DNA from: Corythucha ciliata
Taxonomy: Eukaryota > Arthropoda > Insecta > Hemiptera > Tingidae
Reading direction: 5' to 3'
DNA length: 64,000 nt
NCBI GenBank assembly: GCA_038030265.1
Contig: CM075937.1
Coordinates: 16,864,001-16,928,000, forward strand
Shown: one piece after another, positions 45,550 through 56,099 of the stretch
How positions within the stretch are numbered: the stretch's first letter is position 1
How the letters are laid out: each line of letters begins with the position of its first letter
Made by a program: the position numbers and the translations under genes
Notes under the pieces: model-generated
The model's database searches: none
The model's input: the letters and a program-made list of their open reading frames with translations, nothing else
Told to the model about the DNA's origin: nothing

Positions 45550-46480
45550 AGAAGAATACAATAAGATAGAAGCTTGATTTAGATAGGGAGAATGGCTGAA
45601 GTTCCACCAAAGCCAAAAATGTCCACGAGTATTGCACACAACTACACCACGTTGGGAGCGGAGGAGTACAGATTGTTTTGTGGCCTGTGGGGGAAATGGC
45701 CTCTATCCTAACTGAAATTTTTCGTAGTTTCTGAAAATGTCATCAACGTTTGGATCAAGTGCAACGTAAGCCGAGAAATCTTGATTTTTCAAAGCAATTA
45801 CGGTTATTTATTTTAATTTTAAAAAAATCATAAATCTTGAATGGATCTAGATAGGACCCGTCCGGAAGTGGCATTGTACTCGGCTTTAGACATAGTTTCA
45901 CCAAAAATGTTGTGTAACAGTAATACGGATCCACTCTGTGTTTATGGCCTAGGCATATGAAAGTCTATTATCCCTTCAAAAGTAGCGCCCCTTGTGAAGA
46001 AGGGGGAGGTTTTTGTCCCTTCAAGGGCATACTATTAACATTGTACAGTCCACTGAAATTGCAATTTGATTTTACAAAACTCAATCATGCAAAGAACAAA
46101 AAGTTTCCTTATGCCAGTTTTTTCGACAAAAACGTCAAAATACGAAAAGTGTTTACTACTACACTCGCCGTAACTCTCGAACCGTTCACTTAAGTAAGAT
46201 TATCGCGGGATCATTCTTGTAGGCAATTTGATGAAGAATATTTTTGTAAATGCTCATTTTCACTCTAAACCTCATAGATTTCGAAATATTTTAGAAATAT
46301 TGGAACAAAATAAGAATTTACTAACTTATTACCCCCTCCCACCCAAACCCATAGCTCCAAATGGTGGAACTTTTTACCAATCAATATGTGGGTTGTGAGG
46401 AGCAATTTGGCGTTGAAGGGAAACTTTCACTTTGGATGTTGGGGTTTAGGTCTAATTGCACCGTACTAATATTTTCGGTT
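45550..46480. other. Unassigned intron sequence
   Basis: No gene or repeat family recognised. It may include the 5' untranslated region of the LINE fragment on its left. Confidence 0.4.
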
Positions 46481-46486
46481 ATTTTA

Positions 46487-46609
46487 GGCCCGCCGCAAAT
46501 TGAGCCCACGCGTGGGTCACCCATCAAACTCAAAAAACAGTTAAAAGACTATCCGATTTCAACTGTTTTTTTGAGCTTTTGGGCGCGAGGGCTCAATTTG
46601 CGGCGGGCC
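46487..46609. mobile_element. Short TIR element, TTA-flanked
   Basis: GGCCCGCCGCAAATTGAGCC at the left mirrors GGCTCAATTTGCGGCGGGCC at the right, with a further inner repeat. TTA stands on both sides (46484-46486 and 46610-46612), the target duplication of PIF/Harbinger-type elements. 123 bp, non-coding. Confidence 0.9.
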
Positions 46610-46879
46610 TTACGCTTGTTTTCAGGGGTCACACTTTCCCGTTGACGGAGGGGCTCATAGGTCGATTGTGGAGAGAATCTGCCGGAATCAACGAAATCGC
46701 GTATCGCTCATTATTGCCCCCCCCCCCTTTGAAAAGGCAAAGTGGTGTCTCTTTGGGTGCGTTTTGCCACGGGACCGGGTGCATTAGTCAATTTATAGCA
46801 TTGTCAGACGGATTCAAATGACAAAAGCGAAACAGTTTGAAACAGTGCTTCTATTGTTACTCCTCTGTAGCGGCCACAT

Positions 46880-47770
46880 TTCACTGATTCATGGCGTATA
46901 GAGGCTATTTCACGACTAAAATTTAGAATAAAACGCTAACGGGTTCATCTTGGGCCTAGTTCGCGGCTAAAGTTGAAAAAAAGGAGGAAGTCATGGCAAA
47001 AAGTGTAAAAAAATCGCGGCTAAAATTGAGAAAAACACTACTTTGGGGCTAGAATTGAGAAAAATAACAAACTCGCAGCCAAAATTGAGATTGAGTCTAA
47101 TAGCGTTTCCATTTACATAAAAGATCCGTTCATTTCCACTCGTCTTTCCTGAATTAGAACATAGTAGTAATGGAGAAGACGGGTGGAAATGAATTGCTCT
47201 GGAGCAGAATTTTATGTGAATGGAAAACGCTATATTTCACTAGACAGAAACGCTACTTATCGGCTAAAATTAGGAAAAATCCAAATTCATGGCTGAAATT
47301 GAGAAAAATGCTAGTTCTTGATGGGTAAAATTGGGAGGAAAAGCTAATTCACGGCCTCTGAAAGCCTTCAAGAACTTAAATTGAGAAAATCGCTCATTCG
47401 CGGTTAAAATAGAGAATTATGCTAAGTCACGGCAAAAATTAAGATAATTCGCTAACGGGCGGGTTGAAGAGAGAAAAGTCTAAATCGCTAAATCACGACA
47501 AAAATGAGAGAAGTGCTGAATCACACCCACAAGGAGCGAAAATCGTTAATGCACGGATTGTAGTAAGCTAAATCGCGGCTAAATTTAAGAAAATTGCTGT
47601 CACTGCTGAAATTAAGAAAATTCGCTAATGCGCGGATTACTAGTATACAGAAAGGGCTAATTCGCGGGTAAAATGGAGGAATGTGCTACTTCGGTACTAG
47701 AAAGGAGAAAAATCGCTAATTCATGGAGATAAAACCGCTACTTCGCAGCTTGTGTCCGTGTGGAGAAAGA
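46880..47770 (+). repeat. Diverged minisatellite, family A
   Basis: About 25 units, split by a short TIR element at 47103-47230. Confidence 0.85.
47103..47230. mobile_element. Short TIR element, TA-flanked
   Basis: GCGTTTCCATTTACATAAAA mirrors TTTTATGTGAATGGAAAACG C, and inner CATTTCCACTCGTCTT mirrors AAGACGGGTGGAAATG. TA lies on both sides, as for Tc1/mariner-type insertion. It lies inside a family A array. Confidence 0.88.
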
Positions 47771-48049
47771 ACTCGTGCGTACTAGGTCAAGTAAACATTA
47801 AAATATGAAGGGCTCCCTCCGTTCGAAAAGCATGGACACTTCCCTCCCATCAATTTAAAAAAAAATGAAGGCACTCGTGCTTGTACAAGCTTTTTCGTCA
47901 CTCACAGACCCCTTCTGACCCCCCCCCCTCCCCCAACATCACCATTGGCTTATTCACGGCTACCACAGGGCCACCACGTTACGACTAAATGAAACTGGAT
48001 AAAATTTATACAGTTCACTGCTCGCTAATGCAAGTTTATATTCTTGATG

Positions 48050-48455
48050 GTAGAGAAAATGCGAGAGAAAGAGTGAGTGGGAAAGAGGGAGACTTTTTAA
48101 TGAGAATTCCGTGCCTTTTAAAACTTAGCTAAGACTGATTAGCCCTGGGAAACGACTGGTTGAAGGTGGAAGTGAGCGAGCGAGCTTAAAAAGTTTATAA
48201 GGGGGAGTTCGATCAAAAAAGTTACGCACTTTAATTGTATTTTTAGAGAGAAAGAATACCAATAGCAACGTGGGAAGAAGAGGATATAGCAATATGGACA
48301 CAACGGCCTCTCGCTCGAGCTAAAATCGATTTTGAACATTCCCAAAACTTGTCAACAACAATTCTGAAACGTGCAAAATCTTTGTCTATTAATTATTCAT
48401 AAATACTTGAATGAACAAACAGGATTCAACAAAATGAGGACAAAGAGAGCTTGAG

Positions 48456-48460
<5 letters not shown>
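48050..48460. other. Unassigned intron sequence
   Basis: No gene or repeat recognised. Confidence 0.45.

Positions 48461-48515
<55 letters not shown>
48459..48515 (+). repeat. Long poly-A tract
   Basis: An uninterrupted run of more than 50 A. No retroelement body is recognisable to its left and no target duplication was found. Confidence 0.95.
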
Positions 48516-48517
<2 letters not shown>

Positions 48518-48799
48518 GGAAATCTCTCGTCTATCGGACTGAGGAGGCATATTTTATGCAAATCCTTTAATTGACCCTCCCTCCAAGAGAAGCAAATCGA
48601 TTCAATTCAAAAGTTCCCCCACCCTCATCCCTTATCACCCTGTTAATAAAGACAATAAAGAGCATGGGCATGAATGAAATTTATTTGATTTATGCACACT
48701 TAGGTTGCGAAGAGGTCAGGGGTGTTCAAGAGTAGGCAATGAGTTTGTTGAAGTTTGCTTGTAAAAAAGTAATAAATCCCGTACGTATAGAGAGTGGCT

Positions 48800-49130
48800 G
48801 ACCGGCATTTGAGTTTTAAGCCAGGAAATTTGCGAGTTCGCAAGACCTAAATATCCACGATATTTCAAGCTTCGTTCCTTTTATTTCTAAAGTCGGTCGC
48901 CCGATACGAAATTACGAATAGCAGTGAAATTGAATCATTTCAAGCAAAATCTCCGCGAAATTTGAAGTTTATAGTCCAGCACTTTCGCAGCACAGCAATT
49001 TCCATGACATTTCAAGTTTCATGGCCTTTTCTAGTAAACTCACGTAGCCCGCAGAGTATTGTTCTCCAGAAGCCGGAACAGCACATTAGGGCTTCACCTT
49101 CATTTTAGCCATGAAATTGGGTCCAGAAAC
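48800..49130 (+). repeat. Diverged minisatellite, family B
   Basis: GAAATTTGAAGTTTATAG and CACGATATTTCAAGC variants at about 45-50 bp spacing. Family A begins right after it. Confidence 0.6.
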
Positions 49131-49169
49131 TCGCCATCGCGAGAAATCGGGATTTTTAAGTGAATAAGA

Positions 49170-50960
49170 TGAGATTCGCTTGTAAAATTGAGAAAAACGC
49201 TGATTCGCGGCTGAAATTGAGAAAAATTGATAAAATTTATGGCTGTTCATATTGAGAAAAAGCGCTAATTCACAGCTGACACTGAGACAACGTAAAATCA
49301 CGAATTGTTGGGGAAAAATCTGGACTGAAATTAGGAAAAATCGCTAATTCACGCAGCTACAAACTGAGAAAAGCGATAATTTCAAGGATGAAAAAGATGA
49401 AAACGCGAATTCGCGTCTTAAAAAGCTAGAAACACGCTAATTCACAGCTAAAATTGTGGTAAAGTGCTACAATTTAGCAGCTTTAAAAATTGAGAAAAAG
49501 CGCGAATTCACAGCTAAAGGGAGAAACGCTAACTCACGGATTCTCGTGGCAACATTGGGACTAAAATTTAGAAACAGTGCTAATTCACGGGTGAAATAAA
49601 CAAAAACGCGAATTCGCGTCTAAATAAAATTGGAGGAAACTCAGCTAAGGTATGAAAAATTACGATTTTACGGATAAAATCGAGAAAAAACTCTAAAAAT
49701 CGCAGCTAAAATTAAGAAAATTTGCTAATTTACTGATAAAGTTGAGGAAAAACGCTAATTCACAGCTGAAAATTAGAAAACGCCAACTCGACGATTCTTG
49801 GGGGCAACTTCGGGGCTGAAATTGAGAAAAAGCGCTAATACACAGATAAAAAGAAAGCAATGCGAATTTGAGTATATAAATAGAGAAACACGCTATTATG
49901 ATAAAGTGTTACAATTTGGCAGCTTTAAAAATTTAGAAAAAGCGCGAATCACAAAAAACGAACGCCAACTCACGGATTCTCTGGGCTGGGACTGAAATTG
50001 AGACAAAGCGCTGATTCTCGGCTTGAAATAGAGAAAAACGCGAATTCCCGTCTAAAATTGGAGGAAAAATTTAATTCACAACTAAGGCATGACAAATTTC
50101 TATTTCACGGATAAAATCGAGAAAAAGAGCTATAACTTGCAGCTAAAATTAAGAAATGTGCTCATTCACTGCTAAAATTGGGGGTAAAAAGGCTAATACA
50201 CAGCTGTAATTGAGAAAACGCCAACTTGCAGACTCTTGGGGAACTTCGGGAATCAAATTGAGAAACAGTGCTGATTCAAGTAGCTAAAACTGTAAAAAAA
50301 AAAAGCGCTAATTCACGGGGAAAATTGAGAAAAAACGCGAATTGGCGTTTAAAATTGAGAAAAAAGCTAATTTATGGATAAAATTTGGATGGAGCACTCA
50401 AACGCTATCTCTAATTGCAGATTCTTGAGGCAAATTCATGGCTAATTCACGGCTAGGAGTTTATAATAAGCACCGATTCACAGCTAAAAATGAGAAAATG
50501 TGGAGAAAAACGCTAATTCCCAGCTGATATTGATAAAACGCCAACTGGGTGATTCCTGGGGCAGCTTTGGGAATAAAATTGAGAAAAAGCGCTAATTCGC
50601 GCGTAATAAGTAAAGAAAAACACGAATTGGTGTTTAAAATGAAGAAAAGTGCTAATTCACAGCTCAAATTTAGAAAAATTGCTTGAGGATAAAATTGGGA
50701 AATAGTTCTCAAACGCTACCTAATTTGCGGATTATTGAGGCAACCTCACAGCTAAGAGATCATAAAAAGCGCCGATTCAAAAAAAATAAGCTGATTCAGC
50801 TAAAAATAAGCTGATTCAGCTAAAAATAAGCTGATTCAGCTAAAAATAAGCTGATTTGCGGATATTATTGAGAAAACGCACGTCCGCAGTTTTAGGAAGG
50901 AATTTCGTGGCTAAAATTGAGAAAAATATGTACTTATACACTGCTAAAAAGTATATTCCT
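49170..50960 (+). repeat. Diverged minisatellite, family A (1.8 kb, longest)
   Basis: More than 50 units of about 30 bp. Higher-order blocks recur within it, such as the set around CACGGATTCTCGTGGCAAC seen at about 49537, 49788, 49973 and 50225. Confidence 0.92.
50785..50862 (+). repeat. Recent 20-bp tandem, about four copies
   Basis: TAAGCTGATTCAGCTAAAAA repeated essentially without change, unlike the worn units around it. Confidence 0.92.
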
Positions 50961-51050
50961 ATGTATTGATATTGTTAGTATGGTCGCTTAGACTACGAGG
51001 GTCAGTAGGTAATGCATGCATATTCCTATGTAGTTTAGGGCATCATAGAG

Positions 51051-51358
51051 CGCGCCTCGATGGTGTAATGGATATAATGCTCGCTTCGCAACTCAGCGGG
51101 CCTGGGTTCGAATCTAGTCATTGCCCATTACACTATAAGGCTGCGGCGAGCTGTGACACGGCACACTCGGCCTCGTGTGGGCGTTCCCGGCGGTGTGCGT
51201 TCAACAAACCGCGCACCGACCGAAACGCCCGCGTAGTTAGAACTGTGCACTTCACGGGTGTGAAGTGCACAGTTAGATCTGGGTACGGCATAGAAGCCCA
51301 ATGAAGGCTTAGGCGCCTGCCGGGTTCAAAGCCCGGCGCCCCCAACTACAAAAAAAAA
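51051..51358 (+). mobile_element. tRNA-derived SINE, full-length, with target duplication
   Basis: The A-box-like TGGTGTAATGG and B-box GGGTTCGAATC lie in the head. The body contains a GTGCACTTCACGGGTG palindrome, and the 3' end pairs GCCGGGTT with AAGCCCGGCG before an A tail. GGGCATCATAGAG (51038-51050) is repeated as GGGCATCTTAGAG (51359-51371), a 13-base target duplication with one change. It is the longest copy in the window. Confidence 0.95.
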
Positions 51359-51639
51359 GGGCATCTTAGAGATTTCAACCGTGTGGAACCTTTATCTTTC
51401 GAGTTACAGAAAAAAACAAAAACACGAAGAAAATCTCGTGGTTCCCCCGTCATGGTGTTAAGGAGAGGGACTATATTGTCATTTTGTCGAAATTCTCCTC
51501 CACCTATCAATTTTCTGCATCATGCCCCCCCCCCCCGGATGCCAGACCACCCGAAAATGACTTGAAAAATATCTGATTGGGGGGGGGGGGGTATTTGGTC
51601 ATGTACTTTTTTGTTCCGCAGTGCATGCCGGAAATCCTG

Positions 51640-51715
51640 CGCGGAACGGGACGCGTGACGGGACGAGGGGCCAAAAAATGAGGGACATCATTTCCCGTCC
51701 CGTCCCGTCCTGCGC
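51640..51715. repeat. GGGAC-rich inverted repeat
   Basis: ACGGGACGCGTGACGGGAC on the left faces TCCCGTCCCGTCCCGTCC on the right. Confidence 0.7.
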
Positions 51716-51717
51716 GC

Positions 51718-51985
51718 ACCCCTATTCGCGACCCAGCGGGACTGGGTTCAAATCCAGCTGTAACACATTGTCACTATAAGGCAGCGTTGAGCTGTGATAC
51801 GACGCAATCGACTTCGCGTGGGCCTTCCTGGCGGTTTTCACTCAACTAACCACGTTCCCCGAACCGCCCGCGTACTCCGGGGGTGAAGTGCACAGCTGGA
51901 TGACGGTACGGCGCGGCGTATGAGCCCAATGGAGGGGTTAAATGGTGCGGCGCCCACCAGGGTCGTATCCAGCCCTTGGTCTAGG
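51718..51985 (+). mobile_element. tRNA-derived SINE, diverged, 5'-truncated
   Basis: Matches the full-length SINE from CGCGACCCAGCGGGACTGGG onward: a B box GGTTCAAATCC, TAAGGCAGC, a CGCGTGGGC block and GGGTGAAGTGCACAG. The A box and A tail are lost. Confidence 0.82.
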
Positions 51986-52239
51986 GGTGGTCAGAAGATG
52001 TCAAATGCACCAGAGACCCCAGCATGAGATTTGGTAGTTCGTCTACTCAGATTATAGGCGCTTTATATCGTCGAATTGTTCCTAGGAAACTGAACTTTCA
52101 AAAAAAGGACAGAATCCGTCCAAAACTAGTTTCCAATGGAAACTATCGTTGTATCCTTCTATATTTAAGATTTTCGGTCCAAAAACTGACAATGTTTTCG
52201 CCAGAAACATCGATACTTGTAGGAAGGGTTTAGCCCTCT

Positions 52240-54185
52240 AATACAAGATGTCCGACTTTTCATCGTCTTGCATTAAAAAACGTTAAAAACTGAGATTTTT
52301 AAACCCAAAGCTGAAGATTTTATTCTGAAACAGACAATTTCAAGCAAAAGCCTTAGTGTTACCCCAAAATGAAATTGTCACAACACATTAAAACTGACTA
52401 TTTTAACCTAAAACTTGATATTTCACTCCTACTATGGCGACTTCGACTTGAAAACTCTGACGATTTTAACACAAAGCTGACGATTTTACCACAGTACTGA
52501 CGATTTGTTCCCATGTAAGACAATTGCACACCAAAACAGACTATTTTAATCCAAACCTGTAGTGCTATTTTTGAGATTTCACTACAACAACTGACCATAT
52601 TACCGAAACACTGTCTGTTTTAACCCAAAAACTAACGATTTCATTTTTTTTTTTAATCCTTAACTAACAATGTAACACCCCAACGAACACCCCAAAACTG
52701 TGGACATTTTACTCCAAAACTGACAATTTCACACTATAACTGACGTTTTCTTCAAAACGGATTGATTTTACGCCGAAACTTACGACTCTGTCTTGAAAAG
52801 CCTGCCGATTTCAACACAAAACTGACAATTTCACCACATTACCAGCGATTTCACAACAATAACTTTCGATTTCACCACAATACTGACGATTTGTTCCCAA
52901 ACAAGCAGATACTAAACCAGAACAGACACGCAAAAACTCAACGTGTCAGTACAAAACTGGCGATTTAGCCCTCAAAAATTTTACGATTTCACCTCAAAAT
53001 TGAATATTTTACTGCGAAAATGTTTATTTTACCATGAAAAGAACTTTGTTTCAACCGAAAAAGAAAGATTATTAATACAAAAACAGGCAAATTTATTCGA
53101 AAAATGACGGTTATAACTTTTTAAATCTTACGATTTCATCCTAAAAACTCGCATTACGTACCTAAACTGACGATTTTACAGTATAACTGGTGGTTATTAC
53201 ACCCAAAACGTGGTTATGTAACCCCAAAAATGGATATTTCACACCAAAACTCCTGATGTTTTCCCCAAAAATAGTATTTTACGTGAAATCTGACGACTGT
53301 CTTGAAAACTCTGATGAATTTTCAGATTTGACCAAATTGGTGGTTTGAGTAAAACTACCAATTTTTTTTATTATGAAATCGGTGGGTTTTTAGTGAAAAG
53401 TTCAGTTTTCTGGTAATTGTTTCAAGGTAGAAACTTCGATTTTGGGTTTAAAAACATTCTGTTTTGTGGTAAAACCACCAGTTTTTGGGGTAAAATTTGC
53501 ATTTTTAGAAAAAACTGGCAAGTTTAAGGGTAAAACCGTCATTTGAAATCTTCGGCTTTGATATAATACGTCAGTTTTGGCATCGACTATTCAGTATAAG
53601 ACAAAAATCGTCACTTTTTGGGTTGAAATCCTCCAAAACTAAAGATTTTACGCCAAATCTGGCGTGTTATATCAAAGCTTAAGATTCCAAGACAATACAA
53701 GTGATTTTACCCTTGAACTAAATTTGACAAATTTCCAAAATGAAACATTTACCCCCAAACTGGTGACTTTATCACAAAACCGGCAGCTTTTCCTCAAAAC
53801 CGAAGTTTTTCACCCAAGTTGGAGTTTTAACCCTGGGCCTGTGTTCTATAAAATTAGCAACAGTTGATACCAACAGTCAATCACCTGATTTCATTCAATT
53901 TCGTCGATTTAATTAATGAAAGCATATGACTTACTGTCGTTAACTACTGTTGTTAAAGTTATAGAACAAGCCCTCTGAAACTGCTACCAGAAAACTGATG
54001 TTTTCACTACAAAGTGGCGAAGTGACCATAAAAATAAGTGATTCTACCCAAAACTAAAAATTTTGCATCGAAACAGGTGATTTTAGCACAAAAATTGAGA
54101 TTTTAGCACAAAAATGGCGGTTTTAGTAGGTATTGTGTTTTTGCATAAAACTGCTTATTTTATCACTAAGCTGGCGATTTTAGAT
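52240..54185. repeat. Diverged minisatellite, family D (1.9 kb)
   Basis: Units of about 20 bp on AAAACTGACGATTTTACCCC. Orientation is + from 52240 to about 53330, - to about 53630, then + again, so an inner segment has flipped. Confidence 0.88.
53835..53973. mobile_element. Short TIR element inside family D
   Basis: GGGCCTGTGTTCTATAA mirrors TTATAGAACAAGCCC, with inner AGCAACAGTTG/TACTGTTGTT. About 139 bp. Confidence 0.8.
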
Positions 54186-54214
54186 TTCGGAGGAGTGTAA
54201 TCCGAGACGTTGGG

Positions 54215-54620
54215 TTTTCAGTGAGTTGGACCCGCGGCTGCGAAAAAGATCTATTTGGTATGAAAAATCCGCAAAATTAGTTTGTTGAATTTGGCAACCT
54301 GCACAAAATTGATTTTCCAGCCACGGAAACTCACGGCTTCCGCGACAAAATTCACGAATGACAAATTTCAGCAGTTGGTTTTACGTGGAATGTTTTTTGA
54401 GGACATAATGCGCGAATAGGTTTTAAAATTTTCAAAATTGGGGGTTCAATGCTGAATAGGAAGAATTTGCCTTTTGGTTGAGTCAAATCTGCGAAAATAT
54501 ATTTTTAGGGCGCAAAAATCCTGGAAGTTGGTTTTTTTGAGAGCAAAAGTCGAGAAATGATCTTTTTTAGCGACCGTCAAATGTGGCGACTGTGAAGGAT
54601 TTGTACATTCCTCCAGACTT
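54215..54620 (+). repeat. Diverged minisatellite, family C
   Basis: GCGAAAAAGATCTATTTGG and GAGCAAAAGTCGAG type units. A GC-rich piece (GGGGAGGGCAACTGCCCATC) follows at about 54635. Confidence 0.55.
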
Positions 54621-54959
54621 TACTTTTGACTTTAGGGGAGGGCAACTGCCCATCCCTGCCCTCCTCTGGCTGCGTCCATGGCGCCCACTAATTATTATCC
54701 ATGGGTCCACAGACAATATCTACTAAGAATACACCATACTTCCTTTCCCTACGGGAACATGAAACTAAATAGTGTATTTTTTTTATGAAACGCACTAAAA
54801 GGGCCAAAGGTCACAATTTTACTTCAAACAAGATGTGAAACTCGCAATGTCGTGTATTTTCGCCCACCGCAAGGGCCAAATGTTGCAATTTTTTTTTTGA
54901 AGAGGCTCGTCAGCCAACGTTGCCGCGCCGCGCTGCGTCGTCCTTTGTGACCCTTTGTT

Positions 54960-55190
54960 CGAGCCCACAAAAGACAATTGCCAACATCCAATTTCACAGA
55001 TATTTAGCCCCAAAACTTGGAATTTCTACGAAATTACGGTCTGTAACCTGCAATATCTCCAGAGATTAAGACGCGAAATTTCGCGGATATTCAGCCTGTA
55101 AACTTGTGAGTCTCCCGCTCGGACTTTAGACCAGGAACTTGCAATTTTGATAAAATAAACGTCAGAAACTAGAAATTTCACGGATATTCC
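54960..55190 (+). repeat. Diverged minisatellite, family B
   Basis: ATTTCACAGATATTTAGCCC and AACTTGCAATTT variants. It continues beyond the next insertion at 55480. Confidence 0.65.
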
Positions 55191-55192
55191 TC

Positions 55193-55475
55193 AAGGTGAC
55201 TAAACCCTTCTATAGGTGCCGCAGATTTCCCGCTGCCCATCAAGCGGGAGGGATGGGGACTGACGTCACCAGCAGTCTTTTACTCCCGATTGCTTCGATA
55301 ACTCCCGAGGAAGTTAATTTTGAAATTGAAGTATATGAATGCTCAAAAATCACAGCCCAATAACAATTAATAATGTACTGGGTGCAGCGCAAAGGCGGTT
55401 GGGACTGCTCGTGGCGTAGGTGAAGGACAGTATTGGCCGAAGATCTGCGGCACCTATACAAAGTTTAGTCACCTT
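55193..55475. mobile_element. Short TIR element splitting a family B array
   Basis: AAGGTGACTAAAC at the left mirrors GTTTAGTCACCTT at the right, and the inner ATAGGTGCCGCAGAT mirrors ATCTGCGGCACCTAT. 283 bp, no recognised coding content. Confidence 0.87.
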
Positions 55476-55479
55476 GGAT

Positions 55480-55880
55480 AATCCTAAACCCGATTTTTAA
55501 TTTCGCAGTTTTTGAGTCCGAGTGGCGTAATTTTGTGGCTATTTTTGCCAGGCTTTGAGTGCTGTCGGGGCCCGCGGCATCCACGGCCACTTAAAAAAAA
55601 GAAAAATTACAAATTTGCGAAATTAAAACGTGAAACGTGCACTATTATAAATTTCAGACAGGAAGCTCTGAATTTCACAGATTTTTGCATCCAAAGTGTT
55701 GCAATAAGTTTACGGTTTTTCGTCCGGGCGTTGCCGTGCAAGGCTAGTCCGGGCTCCGCATGATCACTAGGAGAAAAAAAAACACGTAACTTGTAAATGC
55801 CCTGATAAATTTAGACCCGAAATTCGCAATTTCGCGGACATTTATATATTCGAAACTTATAATTTCACAGATATTTGTAG
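55480..55880 (+). repeat. Diverged minisatellite, family B
   Basis: Worn units with GAAATTCGCAATTTCGCGGA and ATATTTG variants, ending about 80 bases before a coding exon. Confidence 0.6.
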
Positions 55881-55962
55881 CTCCAAATAATGTAATTTTG
55901 CTAAACCTCCTTCAACCTTTTTTGCCTTTCTAGTTGAAATAATTTTGTTCTTTTGTTCACAG

Positions 55963-56096
55963 GGAGAACTCGAGGACATGATTCTTGTCGGTGACCCGTC
56001 CGGAGTGGCCCAACAGTGCTCTACGAATCTGACGCCGTCATTGGACCCACTTTTAGAGGCCGCGCGTCCCCACAAACGACCCCACAAAATGAAGCA
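55963..56096 (+). CDS. TSPN-domain matrix protein, exon (TSPN C-terminus)
   Basis: This 134-bp exon starts in phase 0 with GELEDMILVGDPSGVAQQC, the last strand of a TSPN domain. Family members read G-x-L-x-x-L-x-x-x-x-D-P-x-A-A-x-x-x-C at this place, and the closing cysteine is expected to pair with the one in the exon at 42996. After the domain it encodes a basic linker (RPHKRPHKMK). The acceptor is TTGTTCACAG. I place the donor at GTTAGT (56097), leaving two bases of a codon, because the next exon at 59041 then reads in frame; GTATCA four bases on is a weaker alternative. The exon sits 80 bases downstream of worn minisatellite, so the acceptor has been kept intact beside expanding repeats. 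Confidence 0.9.
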
Positions 56097-56099
56097 GTT

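Noticed and set aside
28370..50960. Family A arrays as a CRISPR array
   Set aside because: Units are contiguous, degenerate and lack unique spacers of constant length; the setting is animal intron DNA with no cas genes.
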